Shown: in pieces, positions 15,168 through 20,201 of the stretch
How positions within the stretch are numbered: position 1 is the stretch's first letter
How the letters are laid out: each line of letters starts with the position of its first letter
Source: CAYNTG01 sp964400105
GTDB lineage: Bacteria; UBP14; UBA6098
Assembly (NCBI GenBank): GCA_964400105.1
Contig: CAYNTG010000037.1
Coordinates: forward strand, 1 to 20,201
DNA length: 20,201 nucleotides
Reading direction: 5' to 3'
The notes under the pieces: model-generated
Databases searched by the model: none
What the model was told of the DNA's origin: nothing
Seen by the model: only the letters and a program-made list of their open reading frames with translations
Program-made: the position numbers and the translations under genes

Positions 15168-16439
15168 CTATTTCTTACCGGACGGTTTATTGCTATCGTT
15201 CGGTTGGCGTTGTTTGCGCGAATCGCCACGCGGCCTCGAAGTGGATTGGCCGCNNNNNNNNNNNNNNNNNNNNNNNNNNNNNNNNNNNNNNNNNNNNNNN
15301 NNNNNNNNNNNNNNNNNNNNNNNNNNNNNNNNNNNNNNNNNNNNNNNNNNNNNGGATTGGCCGCTTCTCCCGTCGGAACCACCCGACCGCCAATTTCTCG
15401 ATGGGAGTATCTTTATATGGTTGGAATATATCCACCCCTTTTCGTTCTTCAACACCTCGACGCGGTATGGGCCGTCGCCCCTAATGGGAAATTCCGCCTC
15501 GCAACCCTCTGCGGTATCGACGACATTGCCCTTGTTTATAAGGCGAATCGTGCCCGCTTCCGGGCATTGGACCTTGAAAACGATGCTCGGATGGAACCTC
15601 ATCGCCTCGCCGATAATAGCGACCTGATTTTTGGACTCGCACCAAAAACGGAATCCGCGGGCATTGCCCCATCGAAAGTTTGATATGAAGATATTGGCAT
15701 TCCTGAAAGCGCCGAAGAAATTCCTTTTTGCAAGCTGAAAATCATCCTTAGGAAGCGGCACTGCGAACATGACATGCGTCCTGATCGTTTGGAGCTGGAC
15801 CTTATAGGGAAAAAGCGTCAGGCAAATCGGGCCTAATCGATATGGCGCGGCGTGAGCATCGAGGGACCCGATACCGATCACCCGGCGGTTCTCCGCTGCC
15901 CTATCCCACCTTTTGAGGGTTTCCTTCGATGGCGTTCCGAGAATGCTCCTAGGGTGAAAGAACGATTTCCATCTCGTATTTTTTTCGAGGCCCTCGAGCC
16001 ACGCGGACATATGGTTCCATATCTCGATCCCATCGAAGATCTTAACATTCCAATCCGTCCAGGGATACGCCGGAACCTCGTCGATATCGCGAACCTCGTC
16101 GGGGTGGGCAATTATCCCGATGCCCCTTTTGTCCCGGACCTCGCGGACATATTCGGGAGGGGTCAATCCCTCCGGCAGAACCTCGTCGAGGCCGAATGCG
16201 AGGTAGTGATTGAGGTTATCCGGGTCCTGGATTTCATATCCAACGATAGCGAGAAGTCGGCCGAACCAACCCTCGATATCCTTGTGGGCCATCGTCATGT
16301 GGTCGGTGAAAAGCAGAAAATCAAGGTGATATTTATCGGCTATCCGAATTATTTCGCGATGAGATTTGCTCCCATCGGAATCCTTCGTATGTATATGAAC
16401 CGCGCCGACATATTCAAACAGATTTGGTGGTTTTGGCAT
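15168..16439 (-). CDS. PHP-domain metal-dependent phosphoesterase (contains assembly gap)
   Basis: Residues 10-200 form a PHP domain with the expected metal ligands: His15 and His17 in VHIHTKDSDG, Asp46 and His47 in TDH, Glu69, His112 in IAHPDE, and Asp194 and His196 in LDAHA. PHP enzymes hydrolyse phosphoesters; the substrate cannot be told. The second half, residues 200-375, is a family-specific beta-rich region, and the C-terminus is a Ser/Gly/Arg-rich hydrophilic tail. One hundred N interrupt the tail, with GQS coded on both sides; removing 111 bp keeps the frame and gives a protein of about 386 residues. Its start overlaps coaX by 26 bp and its stop is five bases before smc. Confidence 0.88.
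   Translation of the reverse strand: MPKPPNLFEYVGAVHIHTKDSDGSKSHREIIRIADKYHLDFLLFTDHMTMAHKDIEGWFGRLLAIVGYEIQDPDNLNHYLAFGLDEVLPEGLTPPEYVREVRDKRGIGIIAHPDEVRDIDEVPAYPWTDWNVKIFDGIEIWNHMSAWLEGLEKNTRWKSFFHPRSILGTPSKETLKRWDRAAENRRVIGIGSLDAHAAPYRLGPICLTLFPYKVQLQTIRTHVMFAVPLPKDDFQLAKRNFFGAFRNANIFISNFRWGNARGFRFWCESKNQVAIIGEAMRFHPSIVFKVQCPEAGTIRLINKGNVVDTAEGCEAEFPIRGDGPYRVEVLKNEKGWIYSNHIKILPSRNWRSGGSDGRSGQSXXXXXXXXXXXXXXXXXXXXXXXXXXXXXXXXXXGQSTSRPRGDSRKQRQPNDSNKPSGKK
15243..15364. other. Assembly gap (100 N) flanked by an identical 11-bp sequence
   Basis: N fills 15254-15353. GGATTGGCCGC stands on both sides (15243-15253 and 15354-15364). Removing the N-run and one flank takes out 111 bp, or 37 codons, and leaves the PHP gene open. 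It is probably a contig overlap padded with N, in a low-complexity Ser/Gly/Arg-coding tract that is hard to assemble. Confidence 0.7.
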
Positions 16440-17199
16440 TTATTTTATTTCCGTGATTGTAGGCACATATAGCGGCGAGACCTATCGATACGATGTCCGG
16501 ATCGACCATGTGGGGTATCGAAATTGCGGGTGCGATCCATGAGGCGGAAGCCCCCGAGAGGAGCATGAACGGGTGCTCTCCGTGGACATCGCCATAACGC
16601 TTGTATAGAAATTCTACAGCGCCGACCAGGGTGGCTTGCACGCCGATACGCATACATTCGACGGTATTCGTTCCGACGAAACTATCCACAGGTTCATATT
16701 CGATTTTTTCGAGTTGGGCTGTTCCTCTTGCGAGGCTATCGAAAGCCAGTCCATCTCCGGGAAAGATGGCTCCGCCCAGAAAGACACCGTTCTCGCTCAC
16801 GAGATCGGCGGTAACCGTCGTTCCCGCATCCACGATCATTATGCTTCGATTGAGAACCTTGCCATAGATATGAAAGGCGCCCACGGCGGCGGCAATTCTG
16901 TCCGCGCCGAGGGATGACGGAGGGGTGTAATCGATTTGCAATTCGCAGGGAGTTTCGCCGGTAACGATGAGTGTGGAGTGTCCGGAGAGGATTTCCAGCA
17001 ACGCATCGGCCGCTTCGGGAACAGTCGATCCGAGGGAGATTCCGGATACGCGTGGATCGGAAGCTATTTTCTCGATCGCCCCGGAATGCCTCGATATTTC
17101 GGATGTCGGAAAATGCAGCCTGTGGACGATCTCGTCCTCGACAGACACGATGGCCAGCTTAGCCCTGCTGTTTCCCAGGTCTATAGATAGGGTCGCCAT
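16414..17199 (-). CDS. coaX: Type III pantothenate kinase
   Basis: CoaX phosphorylates pantothenate in the first step of coenzyme A synthesis. It belongs to the ASKHA fold and needs a monovalent cation. The N-terminal phosphate loop (TLSIDLGNSRAKLA), the GADRIAAAVGAF segment, IMIVDAGTTVTADL and GGAIFPG are all in the right order. From ATG 17199 the protein has 261 residues, the family length. GAGGTG lies four bases before this ATG; a GTG six bases further upstream would leave no room for it. The gene opens the minus-strand operon and overlaps the PHP gene by 26 bp, suggesting translational coupling. Confidence 0.94.
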   Translation of the reverse strand: MATLSIDLGNSRAKLAIVSVEDEIVHRLHFPTSEISRHSGAIEKIASDPRVSGISLGSTVPEAADALLEILSGHSTLIVTGETPCELQIDYTPPSSLGADRIAAAVGAFHIYGKVLNRSIMIVDAGTTVTADLVSENGVFLGGAIFPGDGLAFDSLARGTAQLEKIEYEPVDSFVGTNTVECMRIGVQATLVGAVEFLYKRYGDVHGEHPFMLLSGASASWIAPAISIPHMVDPDIVSIGLAAICAYNHGNKINAKTTKSV

Positions 17200-17273
17200 A
17201 TGCACCTCGACCGGGTTGCGTCGATCCCGATCGTTTTATTAATTTTGCGCCGACGCCACGCTTTTCCGATAGT

Positions 17274-17302
17274 AAATTATGCTATTTAAATCGTTAAGTC
17301 AA
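17274..17302 (-). promoter_or_regulatory. Probable promoter of the coaX-PHP-smc-lepA operon
   Basis: Minus-strand TTGACT (17302-17297) and TAATTT (17279-17274) are separated by 17 bp. The predicted start is near 17267, giving a leader of about 68 nt before coaX. A CATAAT hexamer overlaps the -10 as an alternative with a 15-bp spacer. Confidence 0.5.
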
Positions 17303-17528
17303 GTTCAATGGTTGTTTCCCTTTAATTTTTTATGTTTATCGGATTATTATATCATCGCGGCTATTTATGGGCCGGGTCGCGTGAAGGCGGTAGGCAATGC
17401 CCATTGATGAAGCCGACCCAATGACTTCAGTTAAATAAGTCGCCGTTCCGGGTCATCATAGGCGGTTATTTCAGCTTAAATTAAGATTACTTACGATGGA
17501 CAGCGACAGCGCTGTAGAATATTTGGGC
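17303..17528. other. Intergenic region with one long hairpin
   Basis: Between the divergent promoters there is no gene. GGGTCG (17374-17379) pairs with CGACCC (17414-17419), and inside it GGC-AAT-GCC (17393-17401) forms a second stem. The hairpin could be a repeat remnant or a DNA structure. I cannot tie it to a known riboswitch or regulator site. Confidence 0.45.
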
Positions 17529-17557
17529 TTGACAATTCGGGAATAGGCCTTTATTTA
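17529..17557 (+). promoter_or_regulatory. Promoter immediately before the flavoprotein gene, predicting a leaderless mRNA
   Basis: A consensus TTGACA (17529-17534) and TATTTA (17552-17557) are separated by 17 bp. Only four bases lie between the -10 box and ATG 17562, and there is no ribosome site. Transcription would start at or next to the A of the start codon. Confidence 0.55.
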
Positions 17558-17561
17558 CTCT

Positions 17562-18434
17562 ATGAAACGGACCACAATAGCGATAATCGGAGCGGGACCG
17601 GCGGGGATCGCGACGGCTGTCCAACTGGATCGCTACGGTTTCGAGCCGGTCATTTACGAGAGAGACATCGTCGGCGGGCTGCTCAAGAACGCCAACAGAA
17701 TCGAGAATTACCCCGGTTTCCCCGATGGAATCTGCGGCTGCGAGATTATCGGGCTGCTCGAAAAACATATCCTAAAGCCTGGAATTCGGCTCGAACGAAC
17801 GTCGGTCGATCGGGTCGAGTTCGACGGCGATTTCGCGATTCATTGCGCCGACAGCGTTTCGCACGCGGAGATATTGATCGCCGCCTCAGGAACCATACCG
17901 AAAACGCTTCCCGAAAAGATAATTGCGCCCATCGAAGGGCGCATCTTTTACGAGGTCTGGCCCATTCGAGATGTCGTCGGCAAGAGAATCGCTATTATCG
18001 GCGCGGGCGACGCCGCGTTCGATTACGCCATAAACTTAGCCCGGCATAACGAAGTCTTCATCCTGAACAGAGGCGACTCGACGAAATGTCTCGACCTATT
18101 GCGTGATGAGGCAAGCCGTATCCCCTCGATAGAATACCTGCCCGCCACGTCTATCGAAAAAACAGCCTTTCGGAACGACGAAATATTGTTATATTGCAAA
18201 ACGTCGTGCGGCGCGGATATTATCCACGCGGATTACTTGCTCTGTGCGATAGGCAGGGATAGTAACGACGGCTATTTCGGCGAAAGCCTTATCGAGAACG
18301 CGAAAGCGCTGACTTCCGAAAGCCGCCTGTTTATTATCGGAGATTTGAAAAACGGCGATTACCGTCAGACTGCGATTGCCGTCGGCGACGGGATTAGAGC
18401 CGCAATGGAGATTCATTTCAACCTCGACCGGTAA
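17562..18434 (+). CDS. Thioredoxin-reductase-like FAD/NAD(P)-dependent oxidoreductase lacking the CxxC
   Basis: The 290 residues have the two-dinucleotide-fold layout of low-molecular-weight thioredoxin reductases. The FAD site is GAGPAG at 10-15, with IENYPGFPDGICG typical of TrxB. The central NAD(P) site is IAIIGAGDAAFDYA, and the C-terminal FAD motif is LFIIGDLKN with the AVGDGIRAAMEI helix. The redox CxxC that TrxB carries before the NADPH site is missing; FYEVWPIRD stands there. It therefore cannot act as a classical thioredoxin reductase and may pass electrons to ferredoxin, flavodoxin or a partner, as YumC-type ferredoxin-NADP reductases do. The radical SAM gene starts three bases after its stop, so a reductant role for that enzyme is a reasonable guess. 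Confidence 0.87.
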   Translation: MKRTTIAIIGAGPAGIATAVQLDRYGFEPVIYERDIVGGLLKNANRIENYPGFPDGICGCEIIGLLEKHILKPGIRLERTSVDRVEFDGDFAIHCADSVSHAEILIAASGTIPKTLPEKIIAPIEGRIFYEVWPIRDVVGKRIAIIGAGDAAFDYAINLARHNEVFILNRGDSTKCLDLLRDEASRIPSIEYLPATSIEKTAFRNDEILLYCKTSCGADIIHADYLLCAIGRDSNDGYFGESLIENAKALTSESRLFIIGDLKNGDYRQTAIAVGDGIRAAMEIHFNLDR

Positions 18435-18437
18435 GAT

Positions 18438-19370
18438 ATGAAGATAATAGGAAAAACGGAGAACAAGGACATCGCAACCGTCTATATCGCAGAGTTTGGC
18501 GATGGTCGCACGGTGGAATTCGTCGAATCGGTGCAGCCGCCGATCCCGCGCGAGAAAAAGTGGGTTCTCATCGTCTCGACATTGCTCGGATGCCCGGTCG
18601 GGTGCAAGTTCTGCGATTCAGGGAGATTTTATAATGGGCTATTGAGCAGCGATGAAATTCTTGCACAGATCGATTTCCTCGTGACAAACAGATTTCCCAG
18701 CCGCAAAATCCCGGCGGATATGTTCAAAATCCAGTTTGCGAGGATGGGCGAGCCAGCGTTCAATCCTGCGGTGCTCGATGTTCTAAGGGATTTACCCGCG
18801 CTCTACGACGCCCCCGGCATGATGCCCGCGCTTTCCACGATTGCGCCTTCGGGCACAGACGCCTTCTTCGACTCGCTGCTCGAAATCAAGGAATCCCTTT
18901 ACCGCAGCAGGTTTCAGTTGCAATTCTCGTTGCATTCGACCAACGGCGAACAGAGGGACTGGCTTGTTCCCGTAAAAAAATGGGATTTCGGCAGGATCGC
19001 GGAATACGGCGACAGGTTTTTCCGCACCGGCGACCGGAAAATCACGCTCAATTTTGCGCTCGCCGAGGGGATAGAGATCGACCCGGCTGTTCTGTTGCGC
19101 CATTTCGCAACCGATAAATATTTTATCAAGCTAACGCCGGTGAACCCGACATATCGCGCGAAGGAATTCAATATCGAATCGCATTTCGCGCCGGGAAAAA
19201 CGGATTTCGGGATAGTCGATCTCCTGTCGGCGGCGGGTTACGATACACTTTTAAGCGTCGGCGAGCTTGAGGAGAACAACATCGGCAGTAACTGCGGCCA
19301 ATATCTTGCGACGCACCTGATGCAGACCGACCGCCTCGACAACGCATACACTTACAGATTGGAAAAATAA
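18438..19370 (+). CDS. RlmN-like radical SAM protein lacking one catalytic cysteine
   Basis: The 310-residue protein binds a 4Fe-4S cluster through the CxxxCxxC Cys52, Cys56 and Cys59 (GCPVGCKFCDSG). GEP at 104-106 (RMGEPAFN) and the LQFSLHS strand are typical of RlmN/Cfr methyltransferases, which methylate C2 or C8 of adenosine in 23S rRNA and tRNA. The C-terminal cysteine that carries the methyl group in RlmN is kept (Cys286 in NCGQ). The second RlmN cysteine, seven residues before the first cluster cysteine, is Ile45 here. The N-terminal HhH-like accessory domain of RlmN also seems absent, since the protein is about 70 residues shorter. It is probably a sister family with another substrate or a different release step. 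It is coupled to the flavoprotein gene. Confidence 0.85.
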   Translation: MKIIGKTENKDIATVYIAEFGDGRTVEFVESVQPPIPREKKWVLIVSTLLGCPVGCKFCDSGRFYNGLLSSDEILAQIDFLVTNRFPSRKIPADMFKIQFARMGEPAFNPAVLDVLRDLPALYDAPGMMPALSTIAPSGTDAFFDSLLEIKESLYRSRFQLQFSLHSTNGEQRDWLVPVKKWDFGRIAEYGDRFFRTGDRKITLNFALAEGIEIDPAVLLRHFATDKYFIKLTPVNPTYRAKEFNIESHFAPGKTDFGIVDLLSAAGYDTLLSVGELEENNIGSNCGQYLATHLMQTDRLDNAYTYRLEK

Positions 19371-19440
19371 CCATACGACCTGGCTGGCAATAATCGGCAA
19401 CGCCGACGGATTCGCCGGGCGTCCAGACAACCTATGAACG

Positions 19441-19465
19441 GTAGGGGCTTATGTGCCCTCCAGTT
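19441..19465. repeat. REP-like repeat, GTAGGGG plus hairpin
   Basis: The core AGGGGCTTATGTGCCCTCCA continues into GTT and is repeated exactly at 20031-20053. It begins with a GTAG foot, and GGGGC/GCCCTC arms form an imperfect hairpin. It sits in the short region between the radical SAM gene and the end of the toxin gene, where no other gene is seen. Confidence 0.65.
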
Positions 19466-19502
19466 TCGGTCGGGTGTAGTGACCTGTTCTGGACAGTATG
19501 TC

Positions 19503-19794
19503 TTACAATATTTTCTCAAGAGGTTGTGCCCCATGGCAAATTGCAGCTATTTCGACGACATCGTCTTTCAGGCGATACACAATGCGATAATTGCCACAGA
19601 TTCGTTCACGCAAGTTTGGATCGTTATACTCTGGAACCACCCGGCCTATAGCTGGAAATGACGCTATAGCTTCGACCATCGACAGCTTTCTTTGCAAATA
19701 TGCGCGCATAAATTTTGGAGTCGAGTGAGATATATTCGCAGATTTGCTCGAGATGGGATGCCGCTCTCGGCGCCCACCTTATTGGGAAATCCAT
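19503..19794 (-). pseudogene. ParE/RelE-family toxin interrupted by a one-base frameshift
   Basis: The N-terminal part starts at ATG 19794 and reads MDFPIRWAPRAASHLEQICEYI, then SLDSKIYARIFAKK. The C-terminal part, in another frame, reads VEAIASFPAIGRVVPEY, then LRERICGNYRIVYRL and ICHGAQPL. Together they form a typical ParE/RelE toxin, which blocks DNA gyrase or cleaves mRNA at the ribosome. The frames join if one A is removed from the AAAG run near 19686-19693. The total length of 292 bp then becomes 97 codons, exactly a full toxin. It may be a real inactivating mutation or a sequence error. The start overlaps the antitoxin end by 16 bp. Confidence 0.82.
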
Positions 19795-19967
19795 TTCGAC
19801 ATGCGCTCCTCGACCTTTTGATGTGGAATACCTTTGCCCTCATCCAATTCCCTTAGACCCGAATCGACCTGGAGCTTGAAGTAGAGTTCAGAAAAAATAT
19901 CATCGACTGTTACGTCGTCCGGCAGTTGTTGTATCAGTTGTATAACCTTTTCTTTTGTGGCTCGCAT
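19779..19967 (-). CDS. Antitoxin of a ParE/RelE-type toxin-antitoxin pair
   Basis: The 62-residue protein (KVIQLIQQLPDDVTVDDIFSELYFKLQ, given as its helical core, then LRELDEGKGIPHQKVEERMSKW) belongs to the short antitoxins found directly before RelE/ParE toxins. It would bind and neutralise the toxin, and often represses the operon. AGGAGGTGAT lies three bases before ATG 19967, an almost perfect ribosome site. The promoter at 19987-20015 and a nearby AGCTATAGC-type inverted repeat suit self-regulation. The partner toxin gene overlaps by 16 bp and is frameshifted, so the antitoxin may now be free. Confidence 0.87.
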   Translation of the reverse strand: MRATKEKVIQLIQQLPDDVTVDDIFSELYFKLQVDSGLRELDEGKGIPHQKVEERMSKWISQ

Positions 19968-19986
19968 ATTATCACCTCCTGTTTGG

Positions 19987-20015
19987 ATTATAAGCTATAG
20001 CGCCCTCGGACGCAA
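19987..20015 (-). promoter_or_regulatory. Promoter of the toxin-antitoxin operon
   Basis: On the minus strand TTGCGT (20015-20010) and a consensus TATAAT (19992-19987) are spaced by 17 bp. The start would be near 19980, 13 bases before the antitoxin ATG. GCTATAGC overlaps the spacer next to the -10 box and may be the operator. Confidence 0.65.
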
Positions 20016-20027
20016 GTAAAAATGTAT

Positions 20028-20201
20028 GGGAGGGGCTTATGTGCCCTCCAGTTCGCCGATCACGGAACCGACCCCGCAGGAGCACACGCCCGTTGGGTTT
20101 CCTTCGGTCACAGATGCTCCCCTACGAATCCGCCAATCGCGCCGGTTCGAGAACCGCCCGTTGCCTGGCGAGTCGTTCTCGAACGACCCCTACGACCGAA
20201 C
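20028..20201. repeat. Cluster of REP-like GTAGGGG hairpin repeats
   Basis: Three units fill the window end. The first, GGAGGGGC...GCCCTCC (20029-20049), matches 19441 and has GGAG instead of GTAG. On the minus strand GTAGGGG near 20124 heads a long hairpin whose arms are GGAGCA (about 20079) and TGCTCC (about 20115). Also on the minus strand, GTAGGGG near 20193 precedes GTCGTTC/GAACGAC (20172-20187), a perfect seven-pair hairpin. Between them lies the GGTTCGAGAACCGCCCG repeat shared with 9798. No gene is seen. Confidence 0.65.

Noticed and set aside
17562..18434. Thioredoxin reductase TrxB
   Set aside because: The redox CxxC is missing at the expected place before the NADPH site.
18438..19370. 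Straight annotation as 23S rRNA methyltransferase RlmN
   Set aside because: The resolving cysteine is replaced by Ile45 and the N-terminal accessory domain seems absent, so only RlmN-like is supported.

Overview
The window comes from an uncultivated bacterium, probably a metagenome scaffold: two runs of exactly 100 N are scaffolding joins. A V-type ATPase, a secreted repeat protein with a FlgD/T9SS-like sorting tail and a RAYT transposase with REP repeats suggest an FCB-type or WOR-3-like candidate phylum. That placement is inference. The conserved genes (smc, lepA, dxr, coaX) only say 'bacterium'.

Left part (1-6740, + strand): the end of a DUF4357/RAMA-like protein is followed by a rearranged V-ATPase locus. 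An intact subunit B gene (998-2392) lies between a remnant of the first 19 codons of another B gene (269-324) and a remnant of the last 20 codons (2878-2940). The material between the remnants also holds a RAYT transposase and an orphan HicB-Xre regulator, so the resident B gene looks replaced by a RAYT-ntpB-hicB cassette. Next come a secreted seven-repeat propeller-like protein, an unknown membrane protein, V-ATPase subunit D and a universal stress protein.

Middle (6813-8162, - strand): about 1.35 kb has no credible protein gene but reads on the minus strand as a large, highly structured RNA. It has nine C(UUCG)G hairpin loops, several GNRA hairpins with compensatory stem changes, a module repeated up to five times ending in GGCAACG, and a strong UUCG terminator with eight U. 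I do not recognise it as any RNA family I know. It is the best candidate here for an undescribed system.

Right-middle (8472-17199, - strand): coaX, a PHP-domain phosphoesterase, smc, lepA and dxr all run toward the RNA gene. The first four are tightly spaced or overlapping and have a plausible promoter upstream of coaX. They serve CoA synthesis, an unknown hydrolysis, chromosome condensation, translation and isoprenoid synthesis.

Right end (17562-20201): a thioredoxin-reductase-like flavoprotein without the redox CxxC is followed 3 bp later by an RlmN-like radical SAM protein that lacks one of the two RlmN catalytic cysteines. Then comes a toxin-antitoxin locus whose ParE/RelE toxin carries a one-base frameshift, flanked by REP-like GTAGGGG hairpin repeats. 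Repeats of the same design lie inside the RAYT gene at the other end of the window.
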